Of a DNA stretch of 64,000 bases, positions 25,000 to 32,700 are shown in pieces; position 1 is the first letter of the stretch; every line of letters begins with the position of its first letter. This DNA is from Marivita sp. XM-24bin2. GTDB lineage: Bacteria > Pseudomonadota > Alphaproteobacteria > Rhodobacterales > Rhodobacteraceae. The notes beneath the pieces were generated by a model, which searched no databases, was not told where the DNA came from, and was given only the letters and a program-made list of their open reading frames with translations. A program made the position numbers and the translations under genes. The stretch spans positions 1-64,000 of the forward strand of contig QCWH01000011.1 in assembly GCA_003149565.1 (NCBI GenBank). Direction: 5' to 3'.

Positions 25000-26655
25000 A
25001 TGGCCTCCTACCAGTTTGTCTACCACATGAGCGGGGTCTCCAAGACCTATCCCGGCGGCAAAAAGACGTTCGAAAACATCCATCTGAACTTCCTGCCCGG
25101 CGTGAAGATCGGTGTTGTCGGCGTCAACGGCGCGGGTAAGTCCACGCTGCTCAAGATCATGGCCGGGCTCGACAAGGATTTCTCGGGTGAGGCCTGGGCA
25201 GCCGAAGGTGCCAAGGTCGGCTATCTTCCGCAGGAGCCGCAGCTCGATCCGGCGCTCAGCGTGCGCGAAAACGTGATGCTGGGCGTGGCGGAAAAGAAGG
25301 GCAAGCTCGACCGCTTCAACGAACTGGCGATGAACTACAGCGATGAAACCGCTGACGAAATGGCCGCGCTGCAAGACGAGATCGACGCCAACAACCTGTG
25401 GGATCTGGACAGCCAGATCGACGTCGCGATGGAAGCGCTGCGCTGCCCACCGGACGACGCCGATGTGACAACGCTTTCAGGCGGCGAAAAGCGCCGCGTC
25501 GCGCTGTGCAAGTTGCTGCTGGAAGCGCCCGACATGCTGCTTTTGGACGAACCGACCAACCACCTTGATGCCGAGACCATCGCGTGGCTGCAGAACCACC
25601 TGGTTGAATACAAGGGCACGATTCTGATCGTGACCCACGACCGTTATTTCCTCGATGACATCACCGGCTGGATCCTCGAACTCGACCGAGGCCGTGGCAT
25701 TCCCTACGAGGGCAATTATTCCAGCTGGCTGGAGCAGAAAGCCAAACGGCTTGAGCAGGAAGCGCGCGAGGATAAGGCCAAGCAAAAGACGCTTGAGCGT
25801 GAACTTGCGTGGATGCGGCAGGGCCAGAAAGCCCGTCAGGCTAAATCCAAAGCGCGTATTCAGGCCTACGAGGAAATGGCCGGTCAGTCCGAACGCGAAC
25901 GCGTTGGTCGGGCGCAGATCATTATCCCGAACGGTCCACGCCTTGGCGGAAAGGTCATTGAGGTCAATGGCTTGAAAAAGGCCATGGGCGACAAGCTTTT
26001 GATCGAGGATCTAACCTTCAGCCTGCCGCCCGGCGGCATTGTCGGCGTGATCGGCCCGAACGGGGCTGGTAAGTCGACGCTCTTTAAAATGCTCACCGGT
26101 CAGGAAAAGCCGGACGCGGGTGACGTGTCCTACGGCGATACCGTCCAGCTGGCCTATGTTGACCAATCTCGCGACGACCTGAACCCGGACGACACGGTCT
26201 GGGAGGCGATTTCAGGCGGTGCCGAGATCATCAAGCTGGGGGATGCCGAGATCAATTCCCGCGCCTATTGCGGGTCGTTCAACTTCAAGGGCGGAGACCA
26301 ACAGAAGAAAGTTGGCCTGCTCTCGGGTGGTGAACGCAACCGCGTGCACATGGCGCGTCTGCTTAAGGAGGGCGGAAACGTTCTGCTGCTCGACGAGCCG
26401 ACCAACGATCTGGACGTCGAAACACTCCGCGCTTTGGAAGACGCAATCGAGGATTTCGCCGGTTGCGCTGTGGTGATCAGCCACGACCGTTTCTTCCTTG
26501 ACCGTCTGTGTACGCATATCCTCGCCTTCGAGGGCGATGCCCATGTCGAATGGTTCGAGGGCAACTTCGAGGATTACGAAGAGGACAAGAAGCGGCGTTT
26601 GGGTGCAGATGCGCTTGAACCGAAGCGGGTAAAGTTCAAGAAGTTTGCGAGGTAA
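25000..26655 (+). CDS. ettA: Energy-dependent translational throttle protein EttA (ABC-F)
   Basis: A 551-residue ABC-F ATPase with two nucleotide-binding domains: Walker A GVNGAGKST and GPNGAGKST, signatures TLSGGEKRRVALCKLL and LLSGGERNRVHMARLL, and Walker B LLLDEPTNHLD and LLLDEPTNDLD. The charged linker (EQKAKRLEQEAREDKAKQKT) and the length are typical of EttA, which binds the ribosomal E site and gates entry to elongation according to ATP/ADP level. ATG at 25000 begins MASYQFVYHMSGVSKTYPGG, as in known EttA, with AAAGG upstream; the earlier in-frame ATG overlaps the GFA gene. A hairpin follows at 26667-26686. Confidence 0.95.
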   Translation: MASYQFVYHMSGVSKTYPGGKKTFENIHLNFLPGVKIGVVGVNGAGKSTLLKIMAGLDKDFSGEAWAAEGAKVGYLPQEPQLDPALSVRENVMLGVAEKKGKLDRFNELAMNYSDETADEMAALQDEIDANNLWDLDSQIDVAMEALRCPPDDADVTTLSGGEKRRVALCKLLLEAPDMLLLDEPTNHLDAETIAWLQNHLVEYKGTILIVTHDRYFLDDITGWILELDRGRGIPYEGNYSSWLEQKAKRLEQEAREDKAKQKTLERELAWMRQGQKARQAKSKARIQAYEEMAGQSERERVGRAQIIIPNGPRLGGKVIEVNGLKKAMGDKLLIEDLTFSLPPGGIVGVIGPNGAGKSTLFKMLTGQEKPDAGDVSYGDTVQLAYVDQSRDDLNPDDTVWEAISGGAEIIKLGDAEINSRAYCGSFNFKGGDQQKKVGLLSGGERNRVHMARLLKEGGNVLLLDEPTNDLDVETLRALEDAIEDFAGCAVVISHDRFFLDRLCTHILAFEGDAHVEWFEGNFEDYEEDKKRRLGADALEPKRVKFKKFAR

Positions 26656-26666
26656 ATTCAAGCTTC

Positions 26667-26686
26667 GGGTGGGCTCCGGCCCACCC
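26667..26686. terminator. Hairpin between ettA and the convergent DUF2938 gene
   Basis: GGGTGGGC-tccg-GCCCACCC forms an 8-bp G+C-rich stem between the two convergent genes. There is no run of T on either side, so it is at best a factor-assisted terminator. Confidence 0.45.
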
Positions 26687-26720
26687 TCCAACGCTTACGC
26701 AGGTGATGGTGGGTTTGGCG

Positions 26721-27200
26721 TTACGTTGTGAAAACCAGCGCTGCCCCCCACATCCCGAGTGCAAATACTGTATGCGCGACAAGGCCCATGCCGCGCACGC
26801 GCCAAGGGTTGTCAGTACGGCTGGCCGCCCACCCCAATCCCATTCCAGGCAACAGAAGAAACCATCCTGCGGCGATGGTGATCAGCGCGAATATCCAGAG
26901 CGGTACGAACGGTGCCCCTATAAGCCATTGGGGACCTACGATCATGAGAAACAGAATGCCGTAGAGAATGCCCACGCCGTAGTGCACAGCCCAACCGATG
27001 GCCGTTTCCCCAGAAACTCGGGGCACCTCACCGATGTCAGAATGGAATAAACGGCCCTTCGGGACTTCCGCTGCCCACCTCCCAACATTGCCCCAATTCG
27101 GCAAAGGCTGGCCAAGAAGGCGATGCAGAAGCAATGCCCAGAGGTCCATTGCCAACGTCCCTGCGACACCCATCAAAACGCCAATGATCACCCAGTTCAT
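26721..27200 (-). CDS. DUF2938-family membrane protein
   Basis: A 159-residue protein with four hydrophobic segments (WVIIGVLMGVAGTLAMDLWA, AIGWAVHYGVGILYGILFLM, PLWIFALITIAAGWFLLLP, VAHTVFALGMWGAALVF) and a soluble loop with NWGNVGRWAAEVPKGRLFH. The pattern matches the DUF2938 family as I remember it; no function is known to me. The start has GGGAG six bases upstream. It is a single-gene unit between ettA and trxC. Confidence 0.75.
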   Translation of the reverse strand: MNWVIIGVLMGVAGTLAMDLWALLLHRLLGQPLPNWGNVGRWAAEVPKGRLFHSDIGEVPRVSGETAIGWAVHYGVGILYGILFLMIVGPQWLIGAPFVPLWIFALITIAAGWFLLLPGMGLGWAASRTDNPWRVRGMGLVAHTVFALGMWGAALVFTT

Positions 27201-27272
27201 AGTCTGCTCCCGCTCAAATGTTGAAACAGACTATAGACTTGGACGTAAATGCCAATGTTGGAACGCGAGCGT

Positions 27273-27695
27273 TTACCCAACCCAACCGACAATCTGATCT
27301 GCCCGCATCGCACCGGATTGGCGCGCGCCTTCGCGGCCTTTGTCAAAGCGGATCATCGTCGGGATGCCTCGGATACCGTAGGTTTGACCAGATTGCGGGA
27401 AGTCCTCGGTGTTGAGTTTCACCAAGCGTGCACGCGATTTGAGCGTGCCGGCGGCTTTGGAAAACTCCGGCCCCATCATTTTACAGGGGCCGCACCACGG
27501 CGCCCAGAAATCGACAACCAAGGGCACATCGTCCGTGCGCGCAGCTTTTTGCAGAGTCGTCCAATCGACCTCAACGGCCTTGCCCGGCATCAGACCTGCG
27601 CCACAAGTGCCGCATTTGGGATTTGCGTCCAGCCGATCTTCGGGAACACGGTTCGTCTGCCCACACTCAAGGCAGGTCAGTTTTTTTCCAGCCAT
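27273..27695 (-). CDS. trxC: Thioredoxin 2 (TrxC-type)
   Basis: A 140-residue thioredoxin with an N-terminal zinc ribbon (CLECGQ and CGTCGAG, two CxxC pairs) and the active site WAPWCGPCKMM. The cis-Pro is in GIRGIPTMIRF. TrxC reduces protein disulfides in the cytoplasm and is often induced by oxidative stress through OxyR. ATG at 27695 has GGAG about 9 bases upstream and begins the ribbon directly. No operon partner is seen. Confidence 0.95.
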   Translation of the reverse strand: MAGKKLTCLECGQTNRVPEDRLDANPKCGTCGAGLMPGKAVEVDWTTLQKAARTDDVPLVVDFWAPWCGPCKMMGPEFSKAAGTLKSRARLVKLNTEDFPQSGQTYGIRGIPTMIRFDKGREGARQSGAMRADQIVGWVG

Positions 27696-27768
27696 GATAA
27701 TACTCCAAAACACATTCGTTGAATGATATGTGTTCTGACGTCGGACGCTTCAAGCCCCACCGCTGAGA

Positions 27769-28410
27769 TCACTCCTGTGCAAGACTGTGCACCAGATCGG
27801 CCTTTGACATTTCAGAGCGGCCTTCGATCTCGCGCTCTTGTGCCATGTCGTAAAGTTCATCCCTCGTTTTCTGCTCTAAAGCCGACACAGACCCTTTGCC
27901 CCTGCCGTTTTCATCGGTGGTGTCTTCAATTGCCGAAAGCAACTCACCCTTGTTCATCGAAGATCGGCCTTCGATATCCAGATCAGCCGCCCGGGCCAGA
28001 AGCATATCCTTGGTTGGGCCGTCCTCTTTGATGTCCGCAACCTTGTCTCTTACGTCGGCGGGTTGATCGACAAATTGCTGATCTCCATATTTCTTTTTCT
28101 GGGTAGAGCGGGCGTATTCGTTTTCGGTCAGCAACATCCTTACCTTCCTTGGCAGGTACCGCTCTCCCGATGCATCCGAAGCCTCGCCCGACTTGGTGCC
28201 CCAGTCTTCTTCGGTCCAGTGATGCAGATCGGTTTCCTCCTGATCAGGGCCGTCATCCTCGTAACCCCCGCCCCGTTTTTGATATTCCTGAACAGCCAGC
28301 TGCGCTTTTCGCGCCGACCACTGCCCGGGATCCCCACCCTTGTCAGATTGCGTGATTTCTTCCTTCACGGTCTCCCAAAGTTCGGGATCCGATTTCTTGG
28401 CCGAACTCAT
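27769..28410 (-). CDS. DUF5872 protein with two Rho_N/SAP-like motifs
   Basis: A 213-residue, highly charged cytoplasmic protein. Residues about 1-110 (PELWETVKEEITQSDKGGDP, GQWSARKAQLAVQEYQKRGG, HHWTEEDWGTKSG, RYLPRK) match the DUF5872 pattern. The C-terminal part has two similar helical motifs, LLARAADLDIEGRSSMNKGE and LYDMAQEREIEGRSEMSKAD, like the Rho-termination-factor N-terminal or SAP helix-extended-loop-helix that binds nucleic acid. ATG at 28410 has AAGGAG upstream and overlaps the stop of the DUF3140 gene (ATGA). A role in DNA or RNA binding under stress is plausible but unproven. Confidence 0.8.
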   Translation of the reverse strand: MSSAKKSDPELWETVKEEITQSDKGGDPGQWSARKAQLAVQEYQKRGGGYEDDGPDQEETDLHHWTEEDWGTKSGEASDASGERYLPRKVRMLLTENEYARSTQKKKYGDQQFVDQPADVRDKVADIKEDGPTKDMLLARAADLDIEGRSSMNKGELLSAIEDTTDENGRGKGSVSALEQKTRDELYDMAQEREIEGRSEMSKADLVHSLAQE

Positions 28411-28754
28411 GCGGACGTCTCCTTCAGCGGGTCGTGGCCCCAGTTCATCAGGGAATAACGCCAGTCCGAACATTTCACACCACTGTCAGGCCCACCTTGC
28501 GACAGATGACGTTTCACATACCCGACAACCTTCGCCATGTGATCCCACTGATCTTGGGACAGATCATCCTTTCGGGTGTCTTTGATCTGCACGATACGGC
28601 GCCCGGATTTGTGGCCGGTGCTCTCACCTTCGTCGGCGTCACCGACAGACCGCGAGTCCGCCGTATCGAGCCACGCCTCCATCTCGGATTTACTCATGTT
28701 GACGAGGTCTTGCCATTCGTCCCAGACTTGGCTTCTGGATTTGGATGACGACAT
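28407..28754 (-). CDS. DUF3140-family protein
   Basis: A 115-residue protein with the DUF3140 pattern (DEWQDLVNMSKSEMEAWLDT, ESTGHKSGRRIVQI, HMAKVVGYVKRHL, WRYSLMNWGHDPLK). Proteins of this family are often encoded with DUF5872 or plasmid-like stress genes; no biochemical role is known to me. It has a strong Shine-Dalgarno (AAGGAAGG) and is translationally coupled to the DUF5872 gene behind it, so the two probably act together. Confidence 0.82.
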   Translation of the reverse strand: MSSSKSRSQVWDEWQDLVNMSKSEMEAWLDTADSRSVGDADEGESTGHKSGRRIVQIKDTRKDDLSQDQWDHMAKVVGYVKRHLSQGGPDSGVKCSDWRYSLMNWGHDPLKETSA

Positions 28755-28994
28755 GTCTCACCTTCCTTTTCTGTTGAAAGGAAAGGCAGGTGACGCCACG
28801 AAAGTTCCAAGCAATTGCGAAGTACTGCTCATGCAGTCACTTGCAAATTCGGGCTGATTCTGCGATATTGATGATGCTAACGATCTTCTATTCGACCCTC
28901 TGTTTTCCGACACCGGCACACAGTCATCGATCCAGACGTGACTTCGCCGGGTTGCCGCATGTTGCGGGCAACGGAAAACAAAAGGATACTTCAC

Positions 28995-29201
28995 ATGGCC
29001 ACTGGCACAGTGAAATGGTTCAACACCACAAAAGGCTACGGCTTCATCGCACCCGATGGCGGCAGCAAAGACGTATTTGTTCACATCTCTGCAGTTGAGC
29101 GTTCGGGCCTGACCGGTCTGAGCGACGACCAGAAGGTGACCTTTGACATCGAAGCGGGCCGCGATGGTCGCGAAAGCGCGGTCAATCTCGCACTGGCGTA
29201 A
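28995..29201 (+). CDS. Cold-shock protein (CspA family), copy 1
   Basis: A 68-residue cold-shock-domain protein with RNP1 KGYGFIAP and RNP2 VFVHIS. It binds single-stranded RNA or DNA and melts secondary structure. ATG at 28995 has AAAAGGA upstream, and a strong terminator follows. The 240-base upstream gap contains the hairpin-like GTTGCCGCATGTTGCGGGCAAC region, probably part of a structured 5' leader. A near-identical paralogue lies 1.7 kb downstream. Confidence 0.95.
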   Translation: MATGTVKWFNTTKGYGFIAPDGGSKDVFVHISAVERSGLTGLSDDQKVTFDIEAGRDGRESAVNLALA

Positions 29202-29223
29202 GCCAAGTCCTGACACGTAAAGA

Positions 29224-29260
29224 ACCGTCCGTCGCGCCTTGCGGCGGGCGGTTTTTCTTT
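29224..29260 (+). terminator. Rho-independent terminator after csp copy 1
   Basis: ACCGTCCGTCGC and GCGGCGGGCGGT pair around a 5-base loop and are followed by TTTTTCTTT. The structure lies 22 bases behind the csp stop. Confidence 0.85.
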
Positions 29261-29437
29261 GTCACAGACCGCATGTCCGTCTTGGAAAGGCTTTGAGGCT
29301 GTTGTGGCCAATGTGCCGCAATGGTTATTTTGCAATGTGTGTCCGTCATGCGATAGCGCTTGTTTTCGCCTAAAGCCTCGGCATCATGTCGCTTGCCTTT
29401 TTATGCGATTTACAAACAACGAGGAACAACGCTGCCC

Positions 29438-29998
29438 ATGTTCTCCAGACGTCACTTTTTGGCTGCCACTGCCGCCGGTCTGGCTGCCCCTAGCCTTGCT
29501 ACGGCGCAAGGTTTCCAAATTGATCCAATCTATATGCCCCAAGATGTTCGCATCAAAAGTGATGTAGCTGCCGGGCAAATCCTGATCCTGCCACGTGCGC
29601 ATTTCCTGTATCACGTGACCCAACCCGGTGTTGCGCGCCGGTATGGTGTTGGTGTCGGCCGCGCCGGGCTTGAATTCACCGGCACTGCGGAAATCGCGGT
29701 CAAGAAAGAATGGCCGACATGGCGTCCAACAGACGAAATGATCGAGCGTGAGCCAAAGACATACGCCAAGTTTGTCGACAACGATTACGTTCAGCCAGGT
29801 GGGCCAGGAAATCCACTTGGAGCGCGAGCGCTGTATTTGTTCCAGAACGGGCGCGATACGTTTTTCCGTATTCACGGAACAACAGCCCCACGGTCGATCG
29901 GCCAGTCGGTGTCAAACGGCTGTATCCGTATGTTAAACGCCCATGTGAAAGACCTTTATGAACGCGTGCCGATCGGCACGGTCGTCACGGTCTTGTAA
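29438..29998 (+). CDS. L,D-transpeptidase (YkuD family)
   Basis: A 186-residue exported enzyme with the YkuD catalytic motif: H146 in FRIHGTTAP and C162 in SVSNGCIRM. It cross-links peptidoglycan stem peptides or attaches proteins to them in the periplasm. The N-terminus FSRRHFLAATAAGLAAPSLA has a twin Arg and a hydrophobic stretch ending ATA, so it may use the Tat route. ATG at 29438 begins this signal. A GAGG lies about 13 bases upstream, rather far. It stands alone between the two csp genes. Confidence 0.92.
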   Translation: MFSRRHFLAATAAGLAAPSLATAQGFQIDPIYMPQDVRIKSDVAAGQILILPRAHFLYHVTQPGVARRYGVGVGRAGLEFTGTAEIAVKKEWPTWRPTDEMIEREPKTYAKFVDNDYVQPGGPGNPLGARALYLFQNGRDTFFRIHGTTAPRSIGQSVSNGCIRMLNAHVKDLYERVPIGTVVTVL

Positions 29999-30131
29999 AC
30001 TGGTGAGGTGCCGGGGCGCGATCTGCGCGCGCCTCGGGATTGCCATTCAGCTGCCTTAAATTCGAGCGCGATGCTGGGCCATCCTAGGCCCATCGTTTAC
30101 GGACGTGTTTATTGAGTGAAGAGGCAGAAAA

Positions 30132-30305
30132 TTGGCAGCCATAACATTGATCGCCGGAAGTATTCTGGGTTGGCTTGCGGCTGCCGCTGCGCTGATCGCT
30201 GGAGCACTCGCATCGACAGCGCTGATTGTCTTTTGCGTCACGAGTATCGGGTTTTCCGGTATAGCTCTGCTCGCAGCCTCAATCAGACCGCAGCCGAAAA
30301 TCTGA
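30132..30305 (+). CDS. Small two-helix membrane protein (57 aa, TTG start)
   Basis: A short frame from TTG at 30132, with AGAGG 7 bases upstream, encodes 57 residues. There are two hydrophobic helices: ITLIAGSILGWLAAAAALIA and STALIVFCVTSIGFSGIALL. A short polar tail (RPQPKI) follows. The composition is clearly membrane-like and the ribosome site is good, so a real small membrane protein is likely. I do not recognise a family. It is convergent with the 87-residue membrane protein at 30361. Confidence 0.5.
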   Translation: MAAITLIAGSILGWLAAAAALIAGALASTALIVFCVTSIGFSGIALLAASIRPQPKI

Positions 30306-30360
30306 CCTCGATCGCACAACATTTAAGCACTGGCGCAGAATACTGCCGAGCCTGCGGATC

Positions 30361-30624
30361 TTACAGCAGGACGTGTATGACAAGCAGGTTCGGTATGATG
30401 AACGCCGCAGCGATACAGAACAGCTTGGCCAAGTGCGACGCCGTCTGAAAAAGCTTATTCTCTTCCATGGCATCGCCATAGGCCAGCGCGGCGAAGAACA
30501 GCGCGCCAGATTGTCCGTTCTCAATCAAGCGGTTACGCTCGATTTCGGCGCGGGCTTCGGCATACCGCTTATCCAGCATGCTTTGCTCTGTTTTAGCGGC
30601 AACCCGTGCTTCCATGCCTGACAT
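30361..30624 (-). CDS. Hypothetical protein with C-terminal membrane segment (87 aa)
   Basis: The first 60 residues are charged and probably helical (RVAAKTEQSMLDKRYAEARA, AEIERNRLIENG). A C-terminal hydrophobic segment (LFCIAAAFIIPNLLVIHVLL) could span the membrane. GGAGAGGG just upstream of the ATG supports a real gene. I do not recognise a family. The neighbours (small membrane protein, csp copy 2) give no functional clue. Confidence 0.6.
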   Translation of the reverse strand: MSGMEARVAAKTEQSMLDKRYAEARAEIERNRLIENGQSGALFFAALAYGDAMEENKLFQTASHLAKLFCIAAAFIIPNLLVIHVLL

Positions 30625-30873
30625 TATCCCTCTCCCTGCAGTCTGAGACCGCCTAAAGGTGGTGCGCGACGCTCGCAGGACAAGGCACTTTCAAATGAAA
30701 TTCAGCACCTGGCTTTTTTCTTGCGTCATTTCTGGAATCACATGAGAACGTGACTTGCTAAGTTAGCAATATCGACCACTGCTCCAATCTTGGCTCAGTT
30801 ACGCGATTTTGACTGACCGAGCCCGTCGTGCCGTCTTGCCCGGCGGAAGATAAGACAGACAGGAGTAGAACGG

Positions 30874-31080
30874 ATGGCCACTGGCACCGTCAAATGGTTC
30901 AACACCACAAAAGGTTACGGCTTTATTGCACCGGAAAGCGGCGGAAAAGACGTGTTCGTGCACATCTCTGCAGTCGAGCGGTCTGGCCTGACTGGACTCG
31001 CGGACAATCAGAAGGTCACCTACGACCTTGAAGCTGGTCGTGATGGTCGCGAAGCTGCGGTGAACCTCACGCTCGCATAA
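30874..31080 (+). CDS. Cold-shock protein (CspA family), copy 2
   Basis: A 68-residue cold-shock-domain protein almost identical to copy 1. Differences include DGGS versus ESGG after the first RNP motif and TFDIE versus TYDLE near the end. It has AGGAG upstream of the ATG and a long gap (about 250 bases) before it, typical of csp leaders. The conserved ends suggest a local duplication followed by mild divergence. Confidence 0.95.
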   Translation: MATGTVKWFNTTKGYGFIAPESGGKDVFVHISAVERSGLTGLADNQKVTYDLEAGRDGREAAVNLTLA

Positions 31081-31081
31081 C

Positions 31082-31108
31082 GTGGATTCAGGGCTGCGCC
31101 CAATCCAC
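31082..31108. terminator. Hairpin after csp copy 2
   Basis: GTGGATT and AATCCAC form the outer stem with GGGC and GCCC inside. It lies directly behind the csp stop and overlaps the end of the convergent 76-residue gene. The T-run is poor (ATTCTT). Confidence 0.5.
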
Positions 31109-31318
31109 ATTCTTGGCTTCTGAGATTGTCAGCCGACCATCAGGCCAAGGTCGGAACAAGGCACGGGCGGCCGTTTCGTCGCCCGTCAGCCAAAGTGCCA
31201 GCGCCTCCTGTCCAGGCTTGATGCTGAACCTTGGCGCTCCCGGCTCCGGGACATCCACACCTGCGCTGCCAGCCAATTCCGCAACAGGCCGAGTCACGTA
31301 TAACCGCTCCCGTATCAC
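31088..31318 (-). CDS. Hypothetical protein coupled to the esterase gene (76 aa)
   Basis: It starts at GTG 31318, which overlaps the stop of the esterase gene (GTGA); this is the main evidence that it is real. The 76 residues are soluble (LYVTRPVAELAGSAG, PRFSIKPGQEALALWLTGDE). The spacing of TRP...PRFSIKPGQEAL faintly recalls the start of SOS-response-associated (YedK/HMCES) proteins, but the essential Cys2 and the rest of that domain are absent, so I do not assign it. It could be a remnant or a separate small family. Confidence 0.5.
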   Translation of the reverse strand: MIRERLYVTRPVAELAGSAGVDVPEPGAPRFSIKPGQEALALWLTGDETAARALFRPWPDGRLTISEAKNVDWAQP

Positions 31319-31989
31319 TCCGCCGCGCGTTTGACCAACTCGGCTACAGCCGGACCCATTGCCTCAACAATCAAATCCACACCTTCTGCATTGGGATGGA
31401 TCCCGTCCATTTGCATCACATCGCGCAGCTCGGCTGGAGTGCTCCCGACGCTGTACAGCCCTTCGAAAAAACGAGGAAAGTACATCGCGCCGTAAGCTTC
31501 CGCCAATTCCGGATACATCGCGTCGAATTCAGCTTTGTATTCTGGTCCATAGTTGCCCGGCGCTTCCATCCCGACAATCAACACCTCGAGCTCCTTATCC
31601 TCGGCAATCTGTAAAATGCCTTCGAGATTTGCACGCGACACGGACGGGTCTAAACCACGCAAAAGGTCATTCCCTCCAAGCGCCACGATAAGCGCATCTG
31701 TCGAGGGTGACAGCGACCACTCCACACGTGACAGGCCGCCCGCTGTGGTGTCTCCGGAGACACCAGCATTCACCAGCCTCACGTCGAGGTCCTGCTCCGC
31801 AAGATAGCTGCGCATCTTCGGGACAAAGCCGTTCTGGTCGATTAATCCATATCCCGCTGTAAGGCTGTCGCCCAACGCAATAACCTCAACCGGTTCCGCT
31901 TGGGCAGCTGTGACTGTGCAAAGGCACACAACCGCGACGCCCGCCTTGCTCAGAACCCACGACGCCCCATATGTGAATGAGTGAAACAT
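31315..31989 (-). CDS. tesA: Arylesterase / lysophospholipase L1-like SGNH hydrolase (TesA type)
   Basis: A 224-residue exported esterase. Signal-like N-terminus (VLSKAGVAVVCLCTVTAAQA), then all four SGNH blocks: GDSLTAGYG (Ser), GVSGDTTAGG (Gly), GGNDLLRGLDP (Asn) and DGIHPNAEG (Asp/His). TesA acts on thioesters, lysophospholipids and aryl esters in the periplasm. The start at 31989 has GGAG upstream; an earlier in-frame ATG would overlap the divergent ybbA start. The divergent tesA / ybbA-ybbP arrangement is a common proteobacterial one, which supports the call. Confidence 0.92.
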   Translation of the reverse strand: MFHSFTYGASWVLSKAGVAVVCLCTVTAAQAEPVEVIALGDSLTAGYGLIDQNGFVPKMRSYLAEQDLDVRLVNAGVSGDTTAGGLSRVEWSLSPSTDALIVALGGNDLLRGLDPSVSRANLEGILQIAEDKELEVLIVGMEAPGNYGPEYKAEFDAMYPELAEAYGAMYFPRFFEGLYSVGSTPAELRDVMQMDGIHPNAEGVDLIVEAMGPAVAELVKRAAE

Positions 31990-32007
31990 TAAAAAGCTCC
32001 GTACCCA

Positions 32008-32700
32008 ATGACCCAACCAGTCCTCGACCTCAAAGATGTCACGCTCAGCCTTAAGGGCAATGCCGGAATGGTTGAAATCCTACATGGGATCAGCCTTTCC
32101 GTTCACAAGGGCGAGACCTTGGGCCTGATCGGTCCTTCAGGGTCGGGCAAGTCCTCGTTGCTTATGGTGATGGGCGGCCTGGAGAATGCCACATCCGGCA
32201 GTGTGTTCGCTTTGGGCCAGGACTTGACCGCCATGGACGAGGACAAAATGGCCCGCTTCCGCCGCGATCACATGGGGGTGGTGTTTCAGTCGTTTCACCT
32301 GATCCCGACCATGACCGCGCTGGAAAATGTCGCCACTCCGCTGGAGTTGGCGGGCGAGAAGGATGCATATTCCCGTGCCGAAGCCGAATTAGAGTCAGTC
32401 GGGCTCGCCCATCGTGCCGATCACTACCCGGCGCAGATGTCCGGCGGGGAACAACAGCGTGTCGCGCTGGCCCGCGCGTCGGTCACGCGCCCCGAGATCC
32501 TCCTTGCAGATGAGCCGACTGGCAACCTTGATGGCGTGAACGGGCAAGCGATCATCGACCTGCTGTTTGGCCTGCGAGACCGCCACGGGGCAACGCTTGT
32601 TCTGGTGACGCACAGCCGTGAACTCGCCGCAAAATGCGACCGCGTGATCCGTCTGACCGACGGACATATCGCAGATAGCGAACTGAAGGCTGCAGAATAA
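32008..32700 (+). CDS. ybbA: ABC transporter ATP-binding protein (YbbA type)
   Basis: A 230-residue ATPase of the LolD/MacB-like class: Walker A GPSGSGKSSL, signature MSGGEQQRVALARA, Walker B ILLADEPTGNLDG and the switch His in LVTHSREL. It pairs with the 842-residue permease that follows with a one-base overlap (TAATG). The YbbA-YbbP system is membrane-bound; its physiological substrate is not established. It is divergent from the TesA-like esterase, with the two starts only 18 bases apart. Confidence 0.92.
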   Translation: MTQPVLDLKDVTLSLKGNAGMVEILHGISLSVHKGETLGLIGPSGSGKSSLLMVMGGLENATSGSVFALGQDLTAMDEDKMARFRRDHMGVVFQSFHLIPTMTALENVATPLELAGEKDAYSRAEAELESVGLAHRADHYPAQMSGGEQQRVALARASVTRPEILLADEPTGNLDGVNGQAIIDLLFGLRDRHGATLVLVTHSRELAAKCDRVIRLTDGHIADSELKAAE

